From Selaginella moellendorffii (Eukaryota; Streptophyta; Lycopodiopsida; Selaginellales; Selaginellaceae), in the NCBI RefSeq assembly GCF_000143415.4, contig NW_003314308.1:179794-243793 (forward strand): a stretch of 64,000 bases of DNA. The letters run 5' to 3'. The position numbers and the translations under genes are program-made. The notes under the pieces were generated by a model, which made no database searches, was not told the DNA's origin, and saw only the letters and a program-made list of their open reading frames with translations. Position 1 is the stretch's first letter. Every line of letters begins with the position of its first letter. Shown here one piece after another: positions 47,580 through 60,523 of this stretch.

Positions 47580-48443
47580 ATGTGGAGGAAGGCGTCATGG
47601 CGCGCGCTGTGGAGGAGGGATTTCTCGCAGTTTGCGCCAGGCTACACTCTCATCACTCCAAAATCTCTGAATTCCATTCTCAAGGTGGAGAGTGTCAAGA
47701 ACAAATCGGCGGATGAGGTCACTTTCATCTGGAATCAGGTACGCATTTTAGCTCTTTCGTGGCGAGCTAGCGGAGCTAGCTCGATTCGTTTGTTCTTCTT
47801 TGTTTTTGCAGTATCACATTGGCCGAGGGCATGTAAGTGCCGTGATGAGCACCGATTTTTTCAAGAGATTCCAGGAGCGCGCCAGAGAATGGTGAGAGCT
47901 TATCTTTGTGTGGATGCTTTGGCTCTGATCTTCGCTCGCATTTAGTCCCAACTTTGTGCTGCCGCTAAGAAAGCCCAAAGGCTACATCAGCTTCTTCCTC
48001 CAAGGTAAAAATCTTCCAATCTTCTTTTCTCTTGATGGTGTTCTTGGTGGAGAAGTTCTCAGTGGATTTCTTTTTCAGCTCAGATGCCATTCCTCCTCCT
48101 CACTTCGCTCGAAGACTACAAGCTTAAAGGCTCCAACGCTGCTCCATATCTCACCATAGCTCACTACACCGACTTTGCGGACTCCAAAGGCATCGTTCTA
48201 GTTCGCGGCGACATTGTCTTCCCCAGCCAGCTTAGCGACGACGAGGTTCGTGATTTCGCCCTCTCGAGAATCATCAAAGTTTTCATTGTTTCTGTGTTCT
48301 TCCAGGGAAATTCACTGCTGAAATACGCCCATTCTTTCTACATTCGTGACGATCGATACCTCCTCGTCAAGGCATTCACGCACAACAGCGAAGATTTCAA
48401 TTTCAAGGACGTGGTGAGAGAGCTGGATTACGACTACGTGTAG
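47580..48443 (+). CDS. ATP11: Mitochondrial F1-ATPase assembly factor ATP11
   Basis: ATP11 (ATPAF1 in animals) is a matrix chaperone that binds free F1 beta subunits during ATP synthase assembly. Exons 47580-47738, 47812-47891, 47946-48004, 48079-48245 and 48306-48443 sum to 603 nt, giving 200 residues in one frame with GT-AG introns. The Arg/Trp-rich start (MWRKASWRALWRRDF) fits a mitochondrial presequence. Family blocks are SADEVTFIWNQYHIGR, FVLPLRKPKGYISFFLQ, QMPFLLLTSLEDYKL, TIAHYTDFADSKGIVLVRGD and LLKYAHSFYIRDDRY. The plant homologues I know have a comparable core; the mature domain seems complete and only the N-terminal extension is short. Confidence 0.9.
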
Positions 48444-48760
48444 CGCGTCGTCCTAACTTGGACCTTTAAAAATTTAACCGACACCCCTTTTATTGCTAGA
48501 TGCCAGGGGAATATCCGCAGTGGGGGATGGAGTCTCGTCTTCCCCTACGACGATGGCGGGCGCTGGCGAGCGGCTCCTCTAGCGCCTTGTGAGGTTCGTT
48601 TGTAGCATCCATCCTAGACGCCCGTGGCGAGGATGAAGGGTTTTGCGCGCGAGCTAGGGGTTTCGCGACGCGCCTAGGGTTTGATCGTCGCGGGGGAAGG
48701 ATTCTCGCCACGGATTCCTGCCTCAATGCCGGTGGAATAGGGTTCCAGGAATCGAGCGGC

Positions 48761-51700
48761 ATGGCCACGGAGCTTGATTCGCAGGGCGCCACTTCGAATT
48801 CCTGCAATGGGGTTTGCGACGAGCTCACGCTGTCTCCCAGTTTTCTGGAGCACAGCTACACGCCAATGCGCATCACAAGGAGCAAGGCGTCTCTCCGGAT
48901 GGCGTTCGCTGTCATCTCTGGAGGGGAGACTACTACCAATGCTCCTACTGCAGCTCCAGTGAAGAATGGGGCTAGCGTTTCCGGGAAGAATGGCTCGAAT
49001 GGTTCCGTGAAGAATGGTTCCTCCAATGGTTCTTCTACCAGCGTTGTTATCAGGAGAACCGGCAAAAGGAGTGTAAGCAGAGGCTTGCGCTCGGGATGGA
49101 GTAGCAAGCCGGGGAAAGTGGTCGATGCTCCAAAAGCCAGCCAGAAGAAGTCTGGATCTACAGGAAGTAGAAGCCGCGGGTTAAGTCAGCTAAAGATCTC
49201 AGCGGGAGATGGTAGTGTCAAGCTAAAGCTCACAGCCGCGAATGATGCGGACAGTGGTCATGGTGGCGAGGATGTCTCAAGTGGAGTCACCGAAGGAGAG
49301 ACGACGAGAACGAGTAACAAGGCCGATGCTCCTGTTTTGACGAAAGTGAAGCCCTCTGCTGTTGGCTGGGTTATGTGCGACGATTGCCGGAAATGGCGAT
49401 GCATTTCTGCCGAGCTTGCTGATTCTATCGAATCATCTGATATTCGCTGGTAAGTTTTCCTCGTTTATCTTTCTCTTCCCTTATTGTCTATGTTGTTGTT
49501 TTTCCAGGACTTGCCGAGAAAATCCGAACAGGAAGTTTTCCGACTGTTCTGTACCTCAAGAGAAAAGCAATGCTGAGATCAACGCGGAACTAAACATCTC
49601 GGAAATATCTTCTTCCGAGTGCGACGATAATGAACCCGCTGTTAACTCTAAATGTGGAGGTATGACATGCATGATTTGGCTCCACTGAGAAATGATGTGT
49701 GCTCTTTGCAGTTTCATGGACACAGATTCGTCATAACATCTTTCAGCACCGCCATCAAAAGACTCTTGACGACGATGACGTATGCTCTTGGTTTGATATT
49801 CTACTTGTTTACGAGAGTCTTGTGTTTTTTCAGACGTTAATATGCCTTTGCAAGCCACCAAAAGATGGTAGTCCTGGGTGTGGAGAAGACTGTTTAAACC
49901 GAATGGTGAACGTGGAGTGCTCACCGGATACATGCCCTTGCGGAGAGCGTTGTTCAAACCAGCAGGTGAGTTTTGTTGCTAAAGGTACAAACTGATGCGA
50001 TAATACTTCTTCTCTTGTTTAGTTTGGCAAAAGGGAGTATTCCAATGTCGCTCTTGTCAGGTGTGGCAAGAAAGGCTTTGGATTGAAGGCGCTGGAAAAC
50101 ATTGCAAAGGGCTCTTTCGTGATTGAATACGTTGGAGAGGTTTGCTTTTTTCTTTTCTTGTTTGCGCTTAATTTTCTCACTCGGTGCATCTCCAGGTACT
50201 AGACAGTCGATCATTTGAACTGCGTCAGAAGGAGTACGCTCGTCAGAGACAAAAGCATTTCTATTTCATGACACTTAATAGTAGTGAAGTAAGGGTTTTG
50301 ATGGTTTAGACGGCTTCTAAATCTGTTCCAATATTTATTTTTTGCAGGTGATTGACGCATGCAGGAAAGGTAATCTTGGACGATTTATCAATCACAGTTG
50401 TGAACCCAATTGTCAGACTGAAAAGGTAAGGAACTTACAAGCATTCCATTCGACTGCTAAAGGTTTTCTTTTTTCTTTATTCAGTGGTGTGTGAACGGAG
50501 AAATATGCATTGGTCTGTTTGCTATTAGGGACGTTGCGAAGGTATTATTTGCAAAGCCGATTATGTGCTTGAATAACTTTCTTTCGCTTTGTTTTCCGGT
50601 GATTTAGAATGAAGAGATTACATTCAATTACAACTTTGAACGACTTTATGGGGCAGCCGCTAAGAAATGTCACTGTGGATCTGCTCATTGTCGTGGCTAT
50701 ATTGGTGGAGATCCTTCAAATCCTAGGGACGTTGTACAGACTGACTCTGAGGAAGATCTAGAGCCGATTATGCTGAAAGATGATGAGAGTGAAGACGAGG
50801 ACATCGTTGATACTGAGGTTGTACAAGAAACACCAAAGTCTTGTACACCGCCTGAAGCATTGTTTGAGGAGCCGAAGCCCGAACTACTGGTTAAAGAGAT
50901 TCCGATACCCAAGCCGAAGCCTCTGGCTAAAGTGAAGCGACCAAAACCTTCTGGCCGACCGAAGAAGGTGCCATTCAAAGGCTTCTTTTCGTCGAACAAA
51001 TCTGAGGGGTACAGACCATCGCGTTACAGCGAAGGTAAGTAATGTCTGTCGGTTTCTTCCGTTTCACAAACTTCGCTTATGCAGTTGAGGATAAACTTGA
51101 TAAGCTGCTTAACGATAAAGGGGGGCTCGTAAAGAAAAAGGTAATTTGCCACGTTTGTTTTTGGCCAGTTGTTTGACAAGTGTAACTGGTTCTGTAGGAA
51201 ACTCCGAAACAGTACTTGAAGCTTTTGGTCATATCAACCGCGTCCGGGGACGAATCGAAAGAGGGGACATCTTGCAGGTAGAGGGTTTCCTTTTGTTTAA
51301 ATGACACCTTTATACATTCGGGACATGTAGTATGCGGGATCTTTCACTGCTTTTGGATGCGATGCTCAAGACGACATCCCGTAGCATTCTAACGGAAGTT
51401 ATTCAAAAGAACGGTAAGCTTAGTGTGATAGTCATCTCTTTCCCACTTTCTTTTTTCTAAACAGGACTTCAGCTGCTTCACAATCTGGTGAAGCAGAGCC
51501 GGAAAAGCTACACAAAGATTCCAATTCTTCGGAAGTTGATGAAGGTGAGCTGGATAATCCCTGTATGATTAAGGAGATATTTATACTTCAATGCCCTTCA
51601 AAGGTTCTCGAGGCACTTGCTGAGAAGACGGTTTTGAAAAGCAAGCACATGACGTCAACACCACCAAGGAACGGCATGGAAAGGTAAAAAAAAATGTTTC

Positions 51701-52855
51701 TTTACTGGACAATGCTTTACTTGATTGCATGCAGTTTTGTAAAATCAATATTCGAGCTGACACGGCACGACGATATAGAGGTACATAGAAGCTACCATAC
51801 TGTCAAAGAGTTGATCATGTTAATGTTAATGCAGGTTCAACAAATCTCCCGCCGGTTCCAAAAGAACTGGTTACCTAACATGTTTGACTTACTCGCGAAT
51901 GAGAAGTGTTCCGAGAGCCCAAAATTCTGGGGTCCAGAGAGGTAAGTCACCCTGGCATTCGTAGCGCAAAGTCCGACTCCGTGGTTTGTTTTACAGGTTT
52001 TCACAGAAAAGAGAACTTTTCCGTTCGTCGAAGCCGGAAGAAAAGCCCAGGAGACCTCTGCTGTTCAGAAACGACAGCAACGATGCCGAGGGGAAGAACT
52101 CAACCTCGGAACAAGACCGCAAGAGAAGAAGGCGGATGAGCCGGTGGGACGAGCTCCCTTCCACTCAGGATCCCGTGCCTGCTTTGACGTCTTCGACGCC
52201 CTCGACGTCAACTCCGTCAACCCAGCACTCTTCCAGTCCTCTCCAAGAGCAGGCTGTGGCTCCCGCTCTCATCGACGAGACAGTCACCGAGTTTGATCGG
52301 GCCGAGCCGCCTGGGTACTCTTCGACGTCCCCACACAGCAATAGATACGAGCAGCCGAGGAGCTTGTCGCAGCAGCACAGCCAGCAGCACTACGATCACT
52401 GCAGCAGCAGCAGCCATCACCAGCAGTATCAGTCTAGAGGGGATCACTGGAATGCTGCCCCTCCTTTCCGTCCTCCACATCGTCCGGAAGCTGGGAATGG
52501 CTACATGGGAAGACACCAGCACCACTCACAGCAGGGACAGGGATACCATTATCACAGTGAGATGCCACCGAGGGGCTCGCAACACTCTTCTCCCTCGGGT
52601 CCATATCTTCCTGGAATGCCGCCGCAGCACCAGCACCAGCACCAGCACCAAGCTCCAAAGTACCAAAACCATCACCATCATCCACAACCAGTCCGGCCAC
52701 CGCTCAACGGGTGCTACAACAATGGCGCTCATCACTTTGGACCGCCGCCTCACTATCGAGGCACGGGTGGCTACTATCCGGCACAGCAGCAGCAGGAAAA
52801 CTCTTACCACCATCACCAGCAAGCGGATGAAGAGCCACCCGTGCCAGGTCTGTGA
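48761..52855 (+). CDS. SDG8/ASHH2-like histone H3K36 methyltransferase (CW + AWS-SET-postSET)
   Basis: A nuclear histone lysine methyltransferase of the ASHH2/SDG8 (EFS) group, depositing H3K36me2/3 on transcribed genes. Exon 1 (48761-49449) encodes a Ser/Gly/Asn-rich N-terminus and the CW zinc finger ([14 protein letters not shown] then RWTC-x-ENP), which in ASHH2 reads H3K4me1. Later exons give the AWS ([27 protein letters not shown]), SET ([51 protein letters not shown]) and post-SET ([14 protein letters not shown]). After an acidic/Pro-Lys linker comes a helical TFIIS-N-like region ([23 protein letters not shown]) and a long His/Gln/Pro-rich tail (52,300-52,850). There are about 17 exons. 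Estimated length, about 1,000 residues, is clearly shorter than Arabidopsis ASHH2 (about 1,750); the difference is mostly N-terminal. All SET catalytic motifs are intact. Confidence 0.9.
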
Positions 52856-53223
52856 GTGGAAGCTCTCGATTTGTTAAATTTTTTTTTTGCTGGATTCTAC
52901 TTACACTTGATCACCAAGGCTGGCAGTTTGATTACCGTTTGTTTAGTCTTCGGGAAGAAAGGCAAAAATTTCTTCTGGATCGGTCCAGGAATAAGAATTC
53001 GCAACTGTAACACAAACACATTCAAGAAAGAAGCCGAATTTCTGTTTATTAAGGAAGTGGTTACCTTTTTTGTTTGTATATAACTTGTGACCATCGTGGT
53101 GAGCTCCTGGGGATTGCTGTGGCTGTTCTTGAGCGTACAGGAGAAACCACCACACCATGGTGTTGATCATGAGAGACCAATGTGAGACATGACACCATGG
53201 TTATGCCAGGTAAATTAAATATT

Positions 53224-53260
<37 letters not shown>

Positions 53261-53280
53261 TTTTTTTCTGTTTTTTATTT
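52856..53280. other. 3' flank of the methyltransferase gene; transition to repeats
   Basis: Probable 3' untranslated region followed by unique sequence, a (CT)n run at 53225-53256 and then the start of the AT-rich tandem array. No gene seen. Confidence 0.5.
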
Positions 53281-56270
53281 TTAAACTGGTTGAGATGACA
53301 TTTGGAAGGTTAATTGCATTTGAAATAAATTAAATTTAATCTTTAATTTACTAATCTTCCTATATGCCTCTTACATAAAGTGAAAAATTATACCAACTAG
53401 AAATAGAATTACGTAGGAAAGAAAGTCCAAGATTACTAAATCCTTCATATAATCAAAGATCATTGCCACATAGTATTTAGTGCAAGAAAACCTTTTATAT
53501 AATTAAGGATCCTTACCACATGGTATATAGTGAAAAATCTTTAGAGCCAAAATAAATAATATTTATTACCACTTTAAATATTACCATTTGTGGTTGTTCT
53601 GCAACTTGTGTAGTAGTTGCTATCACCTATGCAATTGCTTTTATTGGTTTTACTGCACGGTAATCATAAATTATAACTACTATGCTTTGTAAATTATTTG
53701 TATCATAAACCCCATTCTTGTAAATTCTACCAACACTACCATTAGTAGCCATTGAATTTTTTTAACAAAGATGATTACCATTTATATTTTACAACCCATA
53801 TATTAGCAGTTTCATGATGATTAAAGAACAAGTACAGTTGTAAGTGCTAGTCTAATTATTTCTTTATTCTCTTTTACAATATGTGTTCTTTTTATTTTTA
53901 TTTTTTCATTTTTTTCTTTTTTGTTGAGATAATTTTACAAAGGCCAATTGAACCAGAATCAAATCAAGTGTATAATTTACTAGTGCTTATGTGGGAATAC
54001 CTCCTAAACAAAAGTGAAAAATTTTACCTACTAAAAGCAACATTATGTAAAAAGAAAGTTTAAAAGCATTACATGAAGGGCCAAAATACACATCGATTGT
54101 ATAATAAAAAATTCTCACCACATTAATGCTTATTACAAGATGTTTAGTGCTAAAGAAATTATATCAATTGGTTGTGCCACCATTTTATATATCATCATTT
54201 GTGCTTACCTTATAGCCTATGTAATAATTATTTTTGTTGCTTCTATTGTATAAACTTAAGCATAATCATAAACTATAGTTACTATACTTTGTAAATTGTT
54301 TGTTTCCTAAACCCCATACTTGTTAAATATAGAAATTTGGCCATCACTACCATTAATAGCTATTGAAACTTTTTAACTAATGGTGACCACCACTTATATA
54401 TCACCACATGTATTTTAGTAGTTTTATGATTTTTAGAGAATAAGTGCAATTGTAAGCGCTAGTCTAATTTTTTCTTGATTTTCTTTTACATGTGTTTTAC
54501 TTTTTTTGCAATTTTTACTTTTTAAATTTTTTTTTTGTTTCTTCTAGATTGGTTGAGATAACTTTTGGAAGCGCAATTGAACTAAAAAAAAATTAAGTAT
54601 ATAGTTTATTGGTGTTTCTATAAGAATGCTTCCTATACAGGAGTGAAAAATTTTATTTACTAGAAGTAACGTCATATAGAAACGAAGTCCAAGAGCATTA
54701 TATGGAAGGCTAAATAACTTAACCCCCCTATATAATTGCAAATCTTCATTATATGGTACATGTTATAAAAATTTTAGTGCCAAAAGAAATGATATCAATT
54801 AATTGTGCTACCATTTTATGTATCACCACTTGTATCTGCCTTACAGCTTATGCAACAACTATTTTTGTTGCTTTTACTACACAAACTTAACCACAATCAT
54901 AAACTATGGCTACCATATTTTATAAATTGTTTGTTTCTCAAACTTCATGCTTATTAAATATATAAATTTGGCGACTATTACCAATAATAGCTGTTAAAGC
55001 TTTTTAACCAATGGTGACTACCACTTATATTTCACCACATGTATTCTAGTAGTTTTATGATGATTATAGAATAAATGTAGTGGTAAGTGCTAAATTAAGT
55101 TTTTCTTGATTTTCTTTTACACATGTTTTGCTTTTTATTTTTTACTTTTTCACTATTTTTACTTTCTTTTCATTACTTTTTTTTTAATTTCTTCTAGATT
55201 GGTTGAGATAACTTTTGGAAGGCTAATTGAATTGAAAAGAAATCAAGTATATAATTTGTCAGTGTTTATATAGGAATGTTTCCTACGTGAGAGTGAAAAT
55301 TTTTATTTACTATAAGTAGTGTCATAAAGAAAGGAAGTCTAAGAGCATTGCATAGAAGGTTAAATAACTTAACTCCTTATATAATTGTAAATCCTCATTA
55401 TATGGTACATAATATGAGAATTTTAGTGCTAAAAGAAATAATATCAACTAGTTGTGCCATCACTTTAGGTATCACCACTTGTGCATGCTTTACAGCCTAT
55501 GCAACAACTATTTTTGCTACTTCTACTACATAAACTTGACTACAATTATAAACTATGGCTACCATACTTTGTAAATTGTTTTATCTTCAAACCCCATACT
55601 TATTAAATATAGAAATTTGTTACCACTACCATTAATAGTTGTTGAATTTTTTTAATCAATGATGACCAGCACTTATATTTCACCACATGTATTTTAGTAG
55701 TTTTATGATAATTATAGAATACATGCAGTGGTAAGTGCTAAACTAATTTTTTCTTGATTTTCTTTTATACATGTTTGTTTTTTGTTTTTTAATTTTTTGC
55801 AATTTTTACTTTTTAAATTTTATTTTTTTTTAGATTGTTGAGATAACTTTTGGAAGGCTAATTAAACTGAAAATAAATCAAGTATATAATTTGTTAGTGT
55901 TTATATAGGAATGCTTCCTACACGAAAGTGAAAATTTTTATTTACTAAAAGTAGTGTAATGTAAAAAAGAAGTCCAAAAGCATTATATAGAAGGTTAAAT
56001 AATCTAACCTTTCATATAATTTTGGATCCTCACTATATGGTATCTATTGTGAGAATTCTAGTGCCAAAAAAATGATATCAATTAATTGTGCTATAATGTT
56101 AGGTATCACCATTTATGGCTACCTTGCTGCTTGTGTAATAATTGTTGCAACCTATGTAATTGCTTTTAATGTTTTTGCTATAAGGAGTTTAGCATGATTA
56201 TATATTGTGGATACCATACTTTGTAAATTGTTTGTATCCTAAACTCCATGCTTATTAAATATAGTAAAAT
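53281..56270. repeat. Tandem array of about 635-bp AT-rich units
   Basis: The phrase GGTTGAGATAACTTTTGGAAGG, or a variant, recurs with TTGAG at 53290, 53924, 54553, 55203 and 55838, giving spacings of 634, 629, 650 and 635 bp. Each interval also repeats in order a GAATGCTTCCTA-type block, a GTGAAAAATTTTA block, ATATGGTA, a CCTATGCAACAACTATTTTTG-type block, AAACTATGGCTACCATA, CCACTTATATTTCACC and a T-rich end. About 4.6 units are present. A partial further unit starts near 57,384. Divergence between units is appreciable, so the array is not recent. No coding capacity is conserved. Confidence 0.85.
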
Positions 56271-57130
56271 TAAATAATATATTGTCAATATTTTAGTACC
56301 AATTTAAGCTGATGTAAATCTTTAAAATTAAGTAGTGTAATCAATCCTAAACCATAAAATATAAATCATGTGATCCCTCAGAAGTTGCAATTTCAAAGAT
56401 CACCACTAGAAAATATCCATCATTAAGAAGGTTTTTAGTTGATTGTCTAATGGCATAAACAACAACATATAGTATCAAAATGTCTCATATGTTATGAAAC
56501 TTCATATTTATAACTATTCCAATATAAAGGAAAGCTCTTTATTAGATCATAAATTGGCTATCAATGTACACCATACCATTTCCACAAAAATATTCAAAAA
56601 TATTTCTTAAAATAATTTTTTTTCCAATCCACTCCACATTAAAGTTGTTCTTTTCTACCCACCTTACAAAAACAATGTTTAAAGATTTGTTCCTAATTCT
56701 CTTTTCAGCTATTGTCATCCTCTCTTTTAAATAATTGATCATGTTTGCATCTTTCTAGAGCTTGATCAAGAGCTTGGCCACTACTTTCCAATTTATCACC
56801 ATATATTCTTGTATCAGCACAGATATGAAAAAATAAGGAAGTAAAAACAAAAAATGATGATGGAAGTTAGGGAAATAGTAAATGTCCTAGAGATGAACTT
56901 TAGTTTAGTGATATTTAGTTGATTAATTTTTTAATCACTACTTAGAAATTTCCAAATAAAAACCAAAAACATAAGAAGAGGATGTGAAATTGTTATATAA
57001 TATTCAAATTGTTTTATTTTTATAGTGATTATTGATCGTTTGATCCAATCACTTTTCCCATGACTATCTTATATATATATACTTTAGCTAAACATCATCA
57101 ATAGTATCATCACTACAAAATTTTATTAGT
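56262..57130. repeat. Repeat family B, copy 1
   Basis: Starts with a TATTTTAGTACC-type block and contains GTAATCAATCCTAAACC, CACCACTAGAAA, TGTTATGAAACTTCATAT, GCTATCAATGTACACCAT and TCTAGAGCTTGATCAAGAG. The same blocks in the same order occur near 59,000 and 60,000 (copies 2 and 3). Confidence 0.7.
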
Positions 57131-57383
57131 TAAGATACTTTACCACTAGTACCATCAGTACTTATTTAATCTTTTTAATCAATAGTGACCACCACCCATA
57201 TTTCACTACCACTATTTTAGTAGCTTTATGATTATTAGAAAATAGCAAATAAGTTATGCAAACCAAATTGCTAATTGATCTTTTTTCCTTTCTTTCTTTT
57301 ATATATTTTTTTCTTTATTTTCTTTTTTACATTTTTACTTTTTGTACCTTTTTTATAATTTTGCTTCTTTTTTTTTTCTTCTA

Positions 57384-58860
57384 ATTAAGATAACTTTCAA
57401 AAGGCCAATTGAACCAAAAATAAATTAAGTATATAGTTTGCTAGTGTTTTTATGGGAATGCCTTTAACACAAAAGTGAAAAACTTTTACCCTACAAGTAA
57501 TATCATGTTAAAAGAAAATTTAAAAACATTGCATAGAAGGCCAAAAAATCCAACTTCTATGATTGGGGATCTTTGCCACATGGTACTTGGTGTGATTTAC
57601 ATTGCCAAATAAAATGATATCAAATGGTTATACTAACAATTTAGATATCATCATTTTGGAAGCTTTTGAATTTTGTTATGGTAAAACTTTAAGTATCACC
57701 ACTTTGGAATCTTTTGAATTTGGACTTATTAGAAGGTCACCCAACCTAGTACTACTCAAACCCAAAACATTTAACTTCAAAAATCCCAAAATCTTTAATT
57801 GATTGGAAAAGGGGCACACTCTTATTCATGAGTCATTTCCTTTTATATTTAAATCATGATGGAAGGTAACAGTCGCAACTCTCTTGAGAGCCCTACTTTT
57901 AATACCCATAAGTTTAGCTTAGCTAAAGCATATTGAACTGTTATTTATCAATTTCAATGTATGGTATAGTGTGACTCCCCTAACTAATTAACAGAGTCAA
58001 ACATGAAATTACTCCAATACTAAATATAACTTAGACTTCTTGGGAGGTCACGTAGTGTTAGGCGCCAACTTTAACCATGCTAAAGGGGTAGAATCCTAAC
58101 ACTTAGCCCAATACTATTCAAACCCAATGATGCTTAACTCCAAATATCCCAAAACTTTTAACTTATTAAAAATGGGGTGCACTCTCATATAAGCTTATGA
58201 ATTTGAATTTCCCAAGAGGTTACCCAGCCCAATACTATTCAGACCCAAGGATGTTTAACCCTAAATATCCTAAGACCCTTAATTAATTAGAAAAAAAGGT
58301 GCACTTTTGTTCATAGCCCTTTCCCTCTATATTTGAACCCCTATGGATCGACTCTCAAATCATTTTCTTTGGTTGTTTATAATCCATCACACTTCTTTGC
58401 AAGTTCACGCCCTCATGAATAAAAGTTAAGAGCCATAATTCTCCCAAGAGCCTTGCTCTTTTGACACCCTACCCCTCGGGTCGAACCTAGCTGGAGCAAA
58501 CTAAACTTGCCAAATGTCAATCAACATGTGGTGTGATTCCCTTAGCCAACCAATAGAGTCGGATCCAAAACCTCTTTAATACCAAATGTAAACTTCTGAA
58601 TTTAAACTTCCCAGGAGGTTATCCAGCTCAATACTATTCAAACCCAAGAACGTTTAACCCCAAATATCTCAAAAATCTTAACTAATTGAAAAAAAGGGTG
58701 CACTCTTGTTCATAAACATTTTCCCTTTATATTTAAACCTCTATGGATCGTCTCTCGAATCATTCCCTTTGGTTGTTTACATTTCATTTATAAGCCTTTT
58801 CTTTCTATATTTGAACCTTAATAAATTGTCTTTCGAATCGTTCTTTTTAGTTATTAACAC
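57384..58860. repeat. Isolated 635-type unit followed by repeat family C (shared inverted with 22-24 kb)
   Basis: 57,384-57,610 resembles the start of a 635-bp unit. From about 57,700 to 58,860 a paragraph recurs three or four times (CCCAATACTATTCAAACCCA, TTTAACCCCAAATATCCC, GGTGCACTCTTGTTCAT, CCCTTTATATTTGAACC). Its reverse complement matches paragraphs at 22.55-22.8, 22.9 and 23.75-24.1 kb of this window. Confidence 0.65.
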
Positions 58861-58979
58861 ACTTGTGGCTGCCTGTCATACTGCCTATGCAATAGTTGTT
58901 GCGACTTGTACAGCTATTCTTGCTACTTTTGCTGCACGCACTTGAGTGTGACTATAAACTGTGACTACTATGCTTTATA

Positions 58980-60523
58980 AATCATCTGTCTTAAATTCTA
59001 TAATAGAATTAACCAATGTATTATCAGTATTTTAGTACCTATTCAAGCCAACATAAATCTCTTAACTTAGGCAGTGTAATCTAATAAAATAATCATAACC
59101 CAAATCACTTAACCCCACAGAAGTTGTAATTTCAAATACCACCACTAGAAACTATCCATCATCAAGAAGGGTCTTATTTGAATATTTGATTGTTCAATGG
59201 CACGAACAATAATATATGGTATTGAGATGTTTTATGTGTTATAGAACTTAATGTTTATAGCCGTTCCAATGCAAACAAAAGCTCCCTATTACATCATAAG
59301 TTGGCTATCAGTGTACATTGTGACATTTCCATGAGGATGTTGAGAAAACTCTCTTAAAATGATCTCCCTTTGAGTCCATTCCACATAAAATTTATTCTTT
59401 TCTACCCACTTTGCAAAATTAATGCTTAAAGATTTTCTCCTAATCCTCTTTTCAGCCATTGTCATCCTTTCCTCTAAATTATTGATTTTATCTATATCTT
59501 TTTAGAGCTTAATCAAGAGTTTAGCCACTACTCTTTAATATATCACCACATTTCCTAATACTAGCATAGGTATGAAAAACCAAGGAAGTAAAATAAAAAG
59601 TGAGGATGGAAGTTAAAGAAAGAGTAAATGTCCCAAAGATGAACTTTAATCTAGTGATGTCTAGTCGATTAATGTTTTAGTCACTATTTAGAACTTTTTA
59701 AGCAAAATCCAAAAATACAAAAAGAGGATGTGAAATTGTTATATGATATTCAAATTTTTCGTTTTTGTAGTTATTATTAATCACTTTGCCTAATCACTTT
59801 TCCTATGACTATTTCATGTATATAAAAATCCAATGAATTATATCTTGATTCATTTATTTTGGTTACTTATACATTTGTGGTTGGCATACTAGTAGCTGTA
59901 TACAATTGCTCTTGCTATTTTTGTTATACGCACTTGAGTGCGATTATAAATTGTAACTACCATGCTTTATAAACTATTTATATGTTAACTCCATACCTAT
60001 TAAATATGGTAAAATTAGACAATATATTGTAGTACCTATTCAAATCTATATAAATCTCTAAACTTATATGGTGTAATCCGATAAAATAATCCTAAGCCCT
60101 AGAATGCAAATCATCTAATCTCTCAAAATTTATAGGTTAAAAGACTACCACTACAAACTATCTACTATTGAGAAGGTTCCTATTTGGAATGTTTAACTGT
60201 TTAATAGTACAAATAAAAATATATAATATCGAGATATCTTATATGTTATGGAACTTCATATTTATAGTCATTCTAACAAAAACAAAAGCTCCCTATTACA
60301 TCATAAGTTGGTTACTAATATACACCATAGCATCTCCATGAGGATGTTAAGGGAATGTTTTCAAAATGATTTCCCTTTTAATCCACTCCACATTGAAATT
60401 ATTCTTTTCTACCTACTTTATAAAAGCAATGTTTAAAGATTTTCTCCCAATCCTCTTTTTACCCATTGTCATCCTCTCCTTTAAATCATTAATATTATCT
60501 GCATCTTTCTAGAGCTTGATCGA
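58980..60523. repeat. Repeat family B, copies 2 and 3 (copy 3 interrupted by the chromovirus LTR)
   Basis: Copy 2 runs from about 59,010 to 59,830 and copy 3 from about 60,010 to 60,523. Copy 3 stops within the AGAGCTTGATC block at the exact base where the retrotransposon LTR begins, whereas copies 1 and 2 continue with CAAGAG and more. Each copy is preceded by the tail block of the 635-bp unit (ACTACCATGCTTTATAAA-type). Confidence 0.65.

Noticed and set aside
53881-58945. Short open frames in the tandem array, some with similar Ala/Thr/Cys-rich ends
   Set aside because: The frames are not conserved from unit to unit and are interrupted; they reflect the repeat, not a protein.
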